Source of the DNA: ATZT02 sp038124905
GTDB lineage: Bacteria > Actinomycetota > Actinomycetes > S36-B12 > UBA5976
DNA: 17,628 bases
Assembly (NCBI GenBank): GCA_038124905.1
Contig: JAYPCW010000024.1
Location: 1-17,628, forward strand
Direction: 5' to 3'
Of the stretch, positions 7,225-14,546 are shown one piece after another. Positions within the stretch are counted from its first letter, which is position 1. Each line of letters starts with the position of its first letter. The notes beneath the pieces were generated by a model that did not search any database, was not told where the DNA came from, and saw only the letters and a list, made by a program, of their open reading frames with translations. The translations under genes were made by a program, and so were the position numbers.

Positions 7225-8370
7225 ATGCCGATTGATTACACAACTCCACCTCCTGCAAGCGGCGCTTGGCAGGAAGGCGGAGCTGTGGGCAATAGAAAGT
7301 TTGCTCACTTTGAAAACTTCAAACTTGAAAACGGTTTTGTTTTTGAAAAATTAACTGTTGCTTATGAAACTTGGGGGGAATTAAATCCAAATAAAACTAA
7401 TGCGATTTATGTAGCTCACGCATTAACTGGCGATTCCCATGTAGCAGGGGAAGCGACTGATGGACACCTAACCCCTGGCTGGTGGGATGGCTTAATTGGA
7501 GACGGAAGAGTCATTGACCCTGAAGAATGGTTTGTAGTTTGTGCAAATGTTTTAGGCGGATGCCAAGGGACCACTGGGCCGGCAAGTATTTCTCCTGATG
7601 GGAAACCCTGGGGTAGTAGGTTTCCGCAAATTACCGTAAATGATCAAGTGCGAGTAGAAAAGTTACTGGCTGATTATTTAAGTATAGAAAAGTTTGCCCT
7701 GATCATGGGTGGGTCAATGGGCGGCATGAGAGTTTTAGAGTGGGCAGTCGAATTCCCAGAAAATTTAGAAAGCGCTTTTGTTATCGCAACGAGCGCAGCA
7801 GCTAGTGCTGATCAAATTGCTACTCAATCTGCGCAAATAGATGCGATTCGCTCTGATCTAAACTTTGCCAATGGCGATTATTACGACAGAGCGCCCGGCT
7901 CTGGCCCACATGTCGGTTTGGGTTTGGCAAGAAAATTTGCCCACTTAACTTATCGATCTGAAGCAGAGCTTGATGCTCGCTTTGGGCGAAGCCCCCAAGA
8001 AGGCATGAATAACAAATTTGCTGTGGAATCTTATTTAGATCATCACGCAAACAAACTTGCTCGCCGTTTTGATGCTAATAGTTACATTGTTTTAACTGAT
8101 GCGATGAGCACCTTTGATATTGGTAAAAATCGCGGAGGCATCGCTAAGGCACTTTCTTACATCAAGGCAGACTTTTTTGTCGCTGGCATAGATACTGATC
8201 GGCTTTACCCAGTTAGACAACAACATGAATTAGCCCATTTGATTCCAACGGCGAACTCGCTTGAGGTTATAAAAAGCGAATTTGGCCATGATGGATTTTT
8301 GCTAGAAACTGAGCAAGTCTCCAGTGTGGTTGAAAAAGCGCTAATAGCCCTGCGCCAAAAGGCAAATTGA
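7225..8370 (+). CDS. metX: Homoserine O-acetyltransferase
   Basis: MetX acetylates L-homoserine from acetyl-CoA, giving the substrate used by the preceding gene product. It is an alpha/beta-hydrolase-fold enzyme of 381 residues, the usual length. The nucleophile is S164 in GGSMGGM; the rest of the triad is D325 in GIDTDRLYP and H355 in FGHDGFL. Other conserved segments are AHALTGDSH (64-72), GWWDGLIG (85-92) and NVLGGCQGTTGP (108-119). Substrate preference for acetyl- rather than succinyl-CoA is the family default with a MetY partner and is not proven by sequence alone. AAAGGGAG (7205-7212), lying in the end of metY, is the likely ribosome binding site. Both genes depend on the riboswitch leader, since there is no room for a separate promoter. 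I see no strong terminator behind the gene. Confidence 0.95.
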   Translation: MPIDYTTPPPASGAWQEGGAVGNRKFAHFENFKLENGFVFEKLTVAYETWGELNPNKTNAIYVAHALTGDSHVAGEATDGHLTPGWWDGLIGDGRVIDPEEWFVVCANVLGGCQGTTGPASISPDGKPWGSRFPQITVNDQVRVEKLLADYLSIEKFALIMGGSMGGMRVLEWAVEFPENLESAFVIATSAAASADQIATQSAQIDAIRSDLNFANGDYYDRAPGSGPHVGLGLARKFAHLTYRSEAELDARFGRSPQEGMNNKFAVESYLDHHANKLARRFDANSYIVLTDAMSTFDIGKNRGGIAKALSYIKADFFVAGIDTDRLYPVRQQHELAHLIPTANSLEVIKSEFGHDGFLLETEQVSSVVEKALIALRQKAN

Positions 8371-8405
8371 TAAAAACTTTTAAGGCTTTTTTGAGTCTAA
8401 ATTAA

Positions 8406-9170
8406 GTGCTCAACATATTTTTAACGGCATTAATTCTCTTACCGACCGAAACTAGCGTGGTAGCTGATTCAGAGTTACAAGGCTGGCGGGTAGCTGGTCA
8501 AATGTATTTAGATGAGACTTTCACCGGTAGCGAAACCACAAAGCGAGTCGCTGCCACTTGTCAAAACTGTAAATGGCTAGTAACCAACTACTGCAAAAGA
8601 GATAATCCGTTTCAGCAAATAAATAGTTGTGATCTTCCGGTATTAGGTTGTGAAACTGATTTGGGTAACGGGGTGAAGCATCGTATTTGGCGCCAGGTGA
8701 CAGTTGACGAAGATTGGCAAGATGTGGGTGTTGTTTGTATAACGCCAAAAGGTCCGGTAACTCCAAGAGTAGTAAGTGAAGTCATTCGAGAAGAAGCAGT
8801 CGTTTTTTTGCCACCATTGAATCCAACTAGTAGCCCGAAGAGTCAAGCATTGGTTAAGTTGCCGGTCTATTTTTCTACAAATCAGCCAACTCGTTTTGGG
8901 CCAAAAATAGTTAATGTTGCTGGTTTTGAAGTTTTATTAACTGCGTATCCAACCTGGGTTTGGAGTTTTCAAGATCAGCAGGTAATTACAAAAAATCAGC
9001 AAATTTCTCATACTTGGAATAAATCTGGTCGCTACCTGGTTTCAGTGAATGCCATGTGGGATGCAGATTGGCAGATTTTAGGCTCGAGTCAGCGACCGGC
9101 GCCAAATTTGGAGCAACGATCGAATTTTTATCTGCAATTAAGACCTGCTTGGGGGCAGCTGACCCGCTAA
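8406..9170 (+). CDS. Probable exported cysteine-containing protein, unknown function
   Basis: I do not recognise a named family. The 254-residue product starts with a hydrophobic stretch (residues 2-13) followed by a polar TETSVVADSE segment, consistent with a short signal peptide though without basic residues in front. The GTG at 8406 is the earliest possible start, because an in-frame TAA precedes it directly; the nearest ATG (8502) would remove the signal-like segment. Six cysteines (52, 55, 63, 75, 82, 111) cluster in the N-terminal half, an even number that suggests disulfides after export. The C-terminal part (about 180-235), with WVWSFQDQQ, ISHTWNKSGRYLVSV and a Trp-rich context, looks like a PKD-type beta-sandwich. 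It lies alone between metX and a terminator. Similar genes exist in actinobacteria with PKD annotations, but a function cannot be assigned. Confidence 0.62.
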   Translation: MLNIFLTALILLPTETSVVADSELQGWRVAGQMYLDETFTGSETTKRVAATCQNCKWLVTNYCKRDNPFQQINSCDLPVLGCETDLGNGVKHRIWRQVTVDEDWQDVGVVCITPKGPVTPRVVSEVIREEAVVFLPPLNPTSSPKSQALVKLPVYFSTNQPTRFGPKIVNVAGFEVLLTAYPTWVWSFQDQQVITKNQQISHTWNKSGRYLVSVNAMWDADWQILGSSQRPAPNLEQRSNFYLQLRPAWGQLTR

Positions 9171-9189
9171 AGGTGCAAGATTTGCGCCT
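9171..9189 (+). terminator. Hairpin abutting the exported-protein stop codon
   Basis: AGGTGCAA pairs with TTGCGCCT across a GAT loop (eight pairs, one G-U). It begins on the base after the stop codon and has no T tract. It may protect the mRNA 3' end or assist the terminator that follows. Confidence 0.4.
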
Positions 9190-9208
9190 CATGCAAGAAT
9201 AACCCCAC

Positions 9209-9233
9209 GACCTGCCGATTTGACAGGTCTTTT
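9209..9233 (+). terminator. Rho-independent terminator before the sigma factor gene
   Basis: GACCTG (9209-9214) pairs with CAGGTC (9224-9229) across a nine-base loop and is followed by TTTT. It should end transcripts from the exported-protein gene and any metX read-through. The 3' half contains a perfect TTGACA (9220-9225), but no -10 sequence is seen at the right distance. Confidence 0.72.
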
Positions 9234-9267
9234 CGTACGTGACGAGTTGGAAGGCTTTTAATTTAAA

Positions 9268-9843
9268 GTGGCTAAAACAATAGAAAAACCAAAACCGAAG
9301 GCTAAGCCGGTTGCAAAAAAAATTGTTGAAAAACCAAAGCCAAAAGCTAAGCCGGTAATTGAAAAACCAAAAGCCAAACCAGCAGCAAAAAAACCAGCTG
9401 CCAAAAAGATTGTTGAAAAGCCAAAACCAAAAGCTAAAGAAGTTGTAGATAAACCAAAAGCTAAGCCAGCGGCTAAAAAGACAGCAGCTAAAAAACCAGC
9501 AGCCAAGAAGGTTGCTGAAAAACCAAAGCCCAAGGCAAAGCCTGTAGCTAAAAAACCTGCTGCTAAAAAAACTGTCGAAAAACCAAAAGCCAAACCAGCG
9601 GCTAAGAAACCAGCAGCAAAAAAGCCAGNNNNNNNNNNNNNNNNNNNNNNNNNNNNNNNNNNNNNNNNNNNNNNNNNNNNNNNNNNNNNNNNNNNNNNNN
9701 NNNNNNNNNNNNNNNNNNNNNNNNNNNNGCAAAAAAGCCAGTAGTTAAAAAAGCTGCACCGAAAAAAACTGCAACCAAACCAGCAAAAAAGTCTGCGGCT
9801 AAACCAGCAAAAAAGGTCGCAGCAAAACCTGAAAAGAAAGTTG
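9268..9843 (+). repeat. Lys/Ala/Pro-rich coding repeats in sigA N-terminus
   Basis: The DNA encodes imperfect repeats built from two modules, EKPKPKAKP and AKKPAAKK, with variation such as IVEKPKPKAKEV and VDKPKAKPAAKK. The repeats are of uneven length and the codons drift, so they are degenerate rather than recent exact copies. The protein segment is strongly basic and should be disordered. Lys/Ala-rich N-termini are common in actinobacterial principal sigma factors. Confidence 0.85.
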
Positions 9844-11087
9844 CGGCAAAGCCCGCAAAACCAACAAAAGCTGCCAAACCAGAAGCGCCGGCAAAAGGCG
9901 TCAAGGGTAAAAAAGGTAAAGATGGCGAATACGCCAAAGTCGTGATGGTAGATGGCGAGTTAGTTTCGGTTGAAGATGTTGAAGAAGTAGATGAATCTGA
10001 ACTAGCAGCGGTGGCAGTAGTCGAGGCTGAGGCTGAAGCAGATTTAGCTGAAGAATTAGAAATTATTGATAAAGAAGATGAAGGTTCACTTGGTTCAAGA
10101 GTTGATGAATCAGATGCTTTCGTCATCTCTGATACCGATGATGCCGATGAGCCAATTCAACAGGTAACTCAAGCTGGCGCCACTGCCGATCCTGTCAAAG
10201 ATTACTTAAAGCAAATCGGAAAAGTTGCACTACTTAATGCTGAAGATGAAGTGGTCTTAGCTAAAAGAATTGAAGCAGGACTTTTTGCTGAAGAAAAACT
10301 AGATGCTGGTGGAATCAAAGATAAAAAATTATTAAAAGACTTGCAATGGATCGCAGAAGATGGCCGTAGAGCAAAAAATCACTTGCTAGAGGCTAACTTG
10401 CGTTTGGTGGTTTCTTTAGCAAAGCGCTACACCGGCCGCGGAATGCTCTTTTTGGATTTAATTCAAGAAGGAAACTTAGGTTTGATCAGAGCTGTTGAAA
10501 AGTTCGACTACACCAAGGGCTACAAGTTCTCAACCTATGCCACTTGGTGGATTCGTCAAGCAATTACTCGCGCGATGGCAGATCAGGCCCGCACCATTCG
10601 TATTCCTGTTCACATGGTTGAAGTTATTAACAAATTAGCTCGTGTGCAGAGGCAGATGTTGCAAGATCTAGGTCGCGAACCCACGCCTGAAGAATTAGCT
10701 CGGGAATTAGACATGACCCCCGAAAAGGTAGTAGAGGTTCAAAAATATGGCCGCGAACCAATTTCTCTACACACACCACTTGGCGAAGATGGCGATAGTG
10801 AATTTGGTGATCTAATTGAAGATTCAGAAGCTATTGTGCCAAGCGATGCAGTTTCATTTACGCTTTTACAAGAACAATTAGAGAGCGTGCTTGATACTTT
10901 AAGCGAACGTGAGCGTGGGGTTGTGAGAATGCGCTTTGGTTTGACTGATGGTCAACCTAAAACTCTTGATGAAATAGGCCATGTATATGGAGTTACCAGA
11001 GAGCGAATTCGTCAGATTGAATCTAAAACAATGAGCAAGTTGAGACACCCGTCTCGCTCTCAAGTCTTAAGAGATTACTTAGATTAA
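9268..11087 (+). CDS. sigA: Principal sigma factor (RpoD/SigA/HrdB type), with assembly gap
   Basis: This is the housekeeping sigma-70 factor. From about 10185 it carries region 1.2 (DPVKDYLKQIGKVALL), regions 2.1-2.4 (NLRLVVSLAKRYTGRGM, FLDLIQEGNLGLIRAVEKFD, FSTYATWWIRQAITRAM), region 3 (RIPVHMVEVINKL) and the region 4 helix-turn-helix with VTRERIRQIESKTMSKLRHP near the end. Before that lies an acidic stretch (about 9950-10090), and before that a Lys/Ala/Pro-rich repeat tract. A run of 100 N (9629-9728) splits this tract. The upstream part reads in frame from the GTG at 9268; the downstream part reads in another frame only because the N number is arbitrary. If the ends are merged over a shared 13-base sequence, one uninterrupted 568-residue protein results. 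The ATG at 9942 is internal. GGAAGG (9249-9254) is the likely but rather distant ribosome binding site; an in-frame TAA at 9259 rules out an earlier start. Confidence 0.93.
9629..9728. other. Assembly gap of 100 N
   Basis: The gap is a fixed-size placeholder inside the sigA repeat tract. The last 13 bases before it and the first 13 after it are identical (GCAAAAAAGCCAG), which suggests two contig ends that overlap. No biological feature should be read into the N run. Confidence 0.97.
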
Positions 11088-11288
11088 TTAATTCTGAGAA
11101 AGCTTTTCAGTCTCGTCTACATATTCAGTAGCGATCATGCGAAGTTTTTCTTCATGCTTACGAGCGTGGTGGCCACAGAAGACCAAAGTTCCACCGCTAG
11201 GCAAGGTGACTTTTACATAGCCTTGAGCCCCACAACGGTCACAACGATCGCTGGCACTTAGCGCAGTACTTTGAGTCAAAGTAGTCAC
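11088..11288 (-). CDS. DUF7455-type zinc-ribbon small protein
   Basis: This is a 66-residue protein with the motif SDRCDRCGAQGYVKVTLPSG, then VFCGHHARKHEEKL. The pattern CxxC ... CxHH is a probable zinc site (C16, C19, C38, H40 or H41). It matches the short actinobacterial DUF7455 family, which has no assigned function. The GTG at 11288 is chosen because AAAGG stands about seven bases before it and because the family begins just ahead of SDRCDRC; the frame is open 56 codons further upstream, but that extension reads as non-family sequence and crosses the intergenic region. The gene is tail to tail with sigA with no base between the stop codons. The order principal sigma factor, DUF7455, parE is conserved in Streptomyces, which supports both this call and the neighbour calls. 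Confidence 0.83.
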   Translation of the reverse strand: MTTLTQSTALSASDRCDRCGAQGYVKVTLPSGGTLVFCGHHARKHEEKLRMIATEYVDETEKLSQN

Positions 11289-11393
11289 TGTTAAAGCCTT
11301 TCTCGCTTTATCAAGTACATCATCCTTACATTTCGCCCGCCCGCAACCGGTAACCGAGGGGGAGTGTCGGTGATATCCATTACGTTCAACTTC

Positions 11394-11420
11394 TTGCGTG
11401 GCTAATGTATTCCCACGCAA
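11394..11420. promoter_or_regulatory. Inverted repeat in the DUF7455/parE divergent region
   Basis: TTGCGTGG (11394-11401) and CCACGCAA (11413-11420) form a perfect eight-base inverted repeat with an 11-base centre. The distance between arm centres is about 19 bases, close to two helical turns, as in a dimeric regulator site. An AATAAT sequence (11429-11434), a fair -10 for parE, lies just beyond it. Confidence 0.45.
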
Positions 11421-11463
11421 AAACCGCGAATAATAGGGCGAAAATACGAAAGGCAAGTGAATT

Positions 11464-13527
11464 TTGGCTAAGGCCTCTTACGACGCAAAAGATTTATCGG
11501 TTCTCGAGGGATTAGACGCAGTTAGAAAGCGCCCCGGTATGTACATCGGCTCGACCGATGGCCGCGGCTTGATGCACTGCGTGTGGGAGCTCATCGATAA
11601 CGCAGTTGATGAATCCCTAGCGGGGCACGCCAAAAATATCTACATAACTTTGCACGACGATGGTTCAGTTTTTGTTGAAGACGATGGCCGCGGCATCCCG
11701 GTTGATATTGAACCGAAAACAAAACTAAGTGGTGTGGAATTAGTAATGACCAAGCTTCATGCCGGTGGCAAATTTGGCTCTGGCTCGTATACCGCTTCTG
11801 GTGGATTACATGGAGTGGGTGCGTCAGTAGTTAATGCGCTTAGCGTTCGCATGGATGTTGAAGTCGACCGTGGAGGCAAAACCCATGCAATTAGTTTTAA
11901 GCGCGGGCACACCGGTACTTGGAATAAGCCTGGCGCGAATGCCACTTTTTCTAAAGGCGGCGGGTTAAAAGCTGTAAGAAAAACCAAGAGCGAGTATCAC
12001 ACTGGCACGCGAGTTAGATTTTGGCCAGATCCAGAAATCTTTGTTAAAGATTTACACCTAGATGCCGCAGCGCTAATGCAAAGAGCCAGGCAAACCGCCT
12101 TTTTGGTGCCAGGTTTAAGCGTTAACGTTAAAGATTTACGCGATTCTGAGCCAACTGAAGTTACTTATAAGTTCAAAGGCGGAATTGCTGAATTTATCGA
12201 TCACTTATCAAGCGATGAGCCGGTAACTAGCGTTATTCGTTTAGTCGGGTCAGGTAATTTTGTTGAAAACGTTCCGGTATTAGACGAAGAAGGCCATATG
12301 GTACCGCGTGAGATCGAGCGTGAAATGCATGTCGATATTGCAATGCGTTGGGGCAATGGATATGACACAGAAGTTAAGTCATTCGTAAATGTAGTGGCAA
12401 CACCTAAGGGTGGAACCCACGTTGCCGGTTATGAGCGCGCCATTACCAAAGTAATCAACGATCAATTAAAGGCGCAAAAAGTTTTAAAACCTTCAGAAGA
12501 TAACGTGCTAAAAGATGACGTACAAGAAGGTTTAGTTGCGGTAGTTAGTGTGCGCTTGCCTGAACCGCAGTTCGAAGGTCAAACTAAAGAGATTTTAGGT
12601 ACCCCCGAAGCTTCAAAAATTGTTGCCAGCGTGGTGACTAAAGAATTAAATGAATGGTTTAAAAATCCGCCGCGGGGGGATAAAGCCAAAACTAAATTAC
12701 TTTTAGAGAAAATTGCCAATGCAGCTCGCGCCAGAATTGCTGCGAGAACATCTCGTGACGTGCAGCGTCGAAAAAATGCCATCGAATCTTCTTCATTGCC
12801 GGCAAAATTAGCTGATTGCAGAACAAATGAGGTAGAAAATTCTGAGCTCTTTATCGTTGAGGGTGACAGCGCGTTAGGCACCGCAAAACTTGCCAGAAAT
12901 AGTGAATACCAAGCTTTGCTTCCAATTCGAGGAAAGATATTAAACGTTCAAAAAGCCTCGATTGCCGATGTTTTAAAGAATGCCGAATGCACCTCAATCA
13001 TCTCGGTAATCGGTGGTGGCTCTGGACGAACCTTTGATTTAGAAAGCGTTCGCTATAGCAAAATCATCTTGATGAGCGATGCTGATGTCGATGGTGCACA
13101 CATTAGAACTTTGCTTTTAACACTCTTTCATAAATACATGAGGCCATTATTAGATGAGGGCAGGGTCTTTGCCGCAGTACCACCTTTGCATCGGATTGAA
13201 GTAATTGGTCAAGGCAAAAAGGCTAATGAAATTATTTATACCTATAGCGATGATGAAATGAACAAAATGATTAAATCAATCGAAAAAGCTGGCGGGAAAA
13301 TTAAGCAACCAATTCAGCGTTATAAAGGTTTGGGCGAAATGGATGCGAAACAACTGCGCGAAACCACCATGGATCGATCAACCCGCACCTTGCGCAGGAT
13401 TACGGTGAGTGATGCTGAGATGGCAAGTGAGGTTTTTGATTTACTAATGGGTTCAGATGTAGCACCAAGAAAAGAATTTATCGTGCATGGTGCTGAAAAA
13501 CTTGATCACTCAAGAATTGACGTTTAG
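11464..13527 (+). CDS. parE: DNA topoisomerase IV subunit B (ParE)
   Basis: ParE is the ATPase subunit that works with ParC to decatenate daughter chromosomes. The 687-residue protein has the GHKL ATPase domain (ELIDNAVDE with catalytic E42 and N46, DDGRGIPVD, GGLHGVGASVVNALS), the transducer domain, then the TOPRIM domain with EGDSALGTAK (E466 onward), PIRGKILNV and the metal-binding DADVD (539-543), and RYKGLGEMD near 619. The EGDSALGTAKLAR form is the ParE type of actinobacteria; GyrB typically has EGDSAGGSAK. Position beside the principal sigma gene also fits ParE, since gyrB normally lies near dnaA. The start is a TTG at 11464 with GAAAGG (11448-11453) ten bases upstream, and the first residues MAKASYDAKDL match the family. 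It ends tail to tail with the next gene, stops abutting. A second gyrase B remains a weaker alternative. Confidence 0.86.
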   Translation: MAKASYDAKDLSVLEGLDAVRKRPGMYIGSTDGRGLMHCVWELIDNAVDESLAGHAKNIYITLHDDGSVFVEDDGRGIPVDIEPKTKLSGVELVMTKLHAGGKFGSGSYTASGGLHGVGASVVNALSVRMDVEVDRGGKTHAISFKRGHTGTWNKPGANATFSKGGGLKAVRKTKSEYHTGTRVRFWPDPEIFVKDLHLDAAALMQRARQTAFLVPGLSVNVKDLRDSEPTEVTYKFKGGIAEFIDHLSSDEPVTSVIRLVGSGNFVENVPVLDEEGHMVPREIEREMHVDIAMRWGNGYDTEVKSFVNVVATPKGGTHVAGYERAITKVINDQLKAQKVLKPSEDNVLKDDVQEGLVAVVSVRLPEPQFEGQTKEILGTPEASKIVASVVTKELNEWFKNPPRGDKAKTKLLLEKIANAARARIAARTSRDVQRRKNAIESSSLPAKLADCRTNEVENSELFIVEGDSALGTAKLARNSEYQALLPIRGKILNVQKASIADVLKNAECTSIISVIGGGSGRTFDLESVRYSKIILMSDADVDGAHIRTLLLTLFHKYMRPLLDEGRVFAAVPPLHRIEVIGQGKKANEIIYTYSDDEMNKMIKSIEKAGGKIKQPIQRYKGLGEMDAKQLRETTMDRSTRTLRRITVSDAEMASEVFDLLMGSDVAPRKEFIVHGAEKLDHSRIDV

Positions 13528-14508
13528 TTAATCAACACTTCCTGAGGAGTGCCCGGGGAACAAGTGTGCCTCTGGGTTAATTGCTACTGCAGCATTGTTT
13601 ACTGCAGTTGCCGCCTCACCAAAGCCAACTGAAATTAGGGCGACCTTGCCTTCGAAAGTTGTGATGTCACCAGCAGCAAAAATTTTGTCAACATTAGTCA
13701 TCATGCTGGAATTAACCACAATTCGACGCTTGTCTAGTTCTAGGCCCCATTCAGCAAGTGGGCCAATATTTGCCGTAAAACCTAATGCGGCAACCAACGT
13801 ATCAGCTTTAAGTTCGGTAACGTCTCCACTCTTTACATTTTTAACCGCGACTTTTTCTATTTTGTCACTGCCAAAAACTTCACTAATTTCACTCTCGAGA
13901 TAAAAGGTAACTCCCAGTTTTTTAACTTGCTCTACAGACGCTTCATGAGCTCTAAAGGCATCTCTGCGGTGAACTAAAGACACGCTTTTTGCTATCGGAT
14001 GAAGCGCAAGTGCCCAATCAAAAGCAGAATCACCACCACCCACGATGACTACGTCTTCATCTTTATGTAATTCAAAACTGGGCACAAAGTGAACTAAACC
14101 TTTACCTTGCCAACCTTCAGCAGCGGGTAGGGGGCGGGGTGTGAATTTGCCGATTCCGCCGGTGATGATGATGGCTTTGCAATTGATTTCATGATTTTCA
14201 CTTTTAACGGTAAAAGATCCATCAGGGTTTTTAATTAATTCATTTGCAGTTTCACCGAGTACATAAGTTGGTTTAAAAGCTGCGGCTTGATCCATCAAAT
14301 TTTTAATTAAATCTTTACCCTTTACTGCTGGGAATCCAGCTACATCAAAGATCAATTTTTCTGGATACATGGCGGTGATTTGACCGCCGGCTTCTTCTAA
14401 AGAATCAATCACAACTGTTGAAAGGCTTCTAAACCCTGCGTAATAAGCCGCGTAAATCCCAGCAGGTCCCGCACCTACGATCAAGAGGTCTGCATTTAAG
14501 AGTTTCAT
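13528..14508 (-). CDS. Ferredoxin/flavodoxin-NADP reductase, thioredoxin-reductase-like
   Basis: This 326-residue flavoprotein has two Rossmann folds: an FAD site GAGPAG (12-17) and an NADPH site GGGDSA (157-162) followed by HRRDAFRAHE (180-189), and a C-terminal FAD contact AAGDITTFEGK. The CxxC redox pair of thioredoxin reductases is absent (the equivalent region is ...VPSFELHKDEDVV...), and the C-terminal tail FPGHSSG is like that of the YumC-type ferredoxin-NADP reductases. It therefore should pass electrons between NADPH and ferredoxin or flavodoxin rather than reduce thioredoxin. The start ATG at 14508 gives a normal N-terminus; a TAAACT (14517-14522, minus strand) ends eight bases before it and there is no Shine-Dalgarno, consistent with a near-leaderless mRNA. 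The gene is divergent from the following membrane-protein gene across only 38 bases. Confidence 0.86.
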   Translation of the reverse strand: MKLLNADLLIVGAGPAGIYAAYYAGFRSLSTVVIDSLEEAGGQITAMYPEKLIFDVAGFPAVKGKDLIKNLMDQAAAFKPTYVLGETANELIKNPDGSFTVKSENHEINCKAIIITGGIGKFTPRPLPAAEGWQGKGLVHFVPSFELHKDEDVVIVGGGDSAFDWALALHPIAKSVSLVHRRDAFRAHEASVEQVKKLGVTFYLESEISEVFGSDKIEKVAVKNVKSGDVTELKADTLVAALGFTANIGPLAEWGLELDKRRIVVNSSMMTNVDKIFAAGDITTFEGKVALISVGFGEAATAVNNAAVAINPEAHLFPGHSSGSVD

Positions 14509-14516
14509 TAGCTAGA

Positions 14517-14522
14517 AGTTTA
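14517..14522 (-). promoter_or_regulatory. -10 of the ferredoxin-NADP reductase gene
   Basis: TAAACT on the minus strand fits TANNNT and lies eight bases from the start codon. This would put the transcript start within about one base of the ATG. No good -35 is visible. Confidence 0.45.
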
Positions 14523-14534
14523 GTGCTTATTTGT

Positions 14535-14540
14535 TAAGTT
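14535..14540 (+). promoter_or_regulatory. -10 of the membrane-protein gene
   Basis: TAAGTT fits TANNNT and ends six bases before the ATG at 14547, so transcription should start at or next to the start codon. There is no Shine-Dalgarno in the six bases between. Confidence 0.45.
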
Positions 14541-14546
14541 AGCCTC

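Noticed and set aside
8371..8395. Terminator after metX
   Set aside because: CTTTTAAG is a short palindrome and a T run follows, but no stem of useful length forms.
9268..9843. CRISPR-like or tandem satellite repeat
   Set aside because: The periodicity follows codons and drifts synonymously; there are no constant repeats with unique spacers.
8986..10126. Long minus-strand open frames opposite the sigA repeat tract
   Set aside because: They arise from the low-complexity Lys/Ala/Pro codons read backwards, giving Phe/Gly/Ala-rich or Ser-rich sequences, and they span the N run. The plus strand has a clear sigma factor.
9942..11087. Sigma factor starting at the ATG at 9942
   Set aside because: The same frame is open back to the assembly gap at 9729 and continues the repeat tract from the GTG at 9268, so this ATG is internal.
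11289..11456. N-terminal extension of the zinc-ribbon protein
   Set aside because: The extra 56 residues do not resemble the family and cover the inverted repeat and the probable parE promoter; a GTG with a good Shine-Dalgarno lies at 11288.
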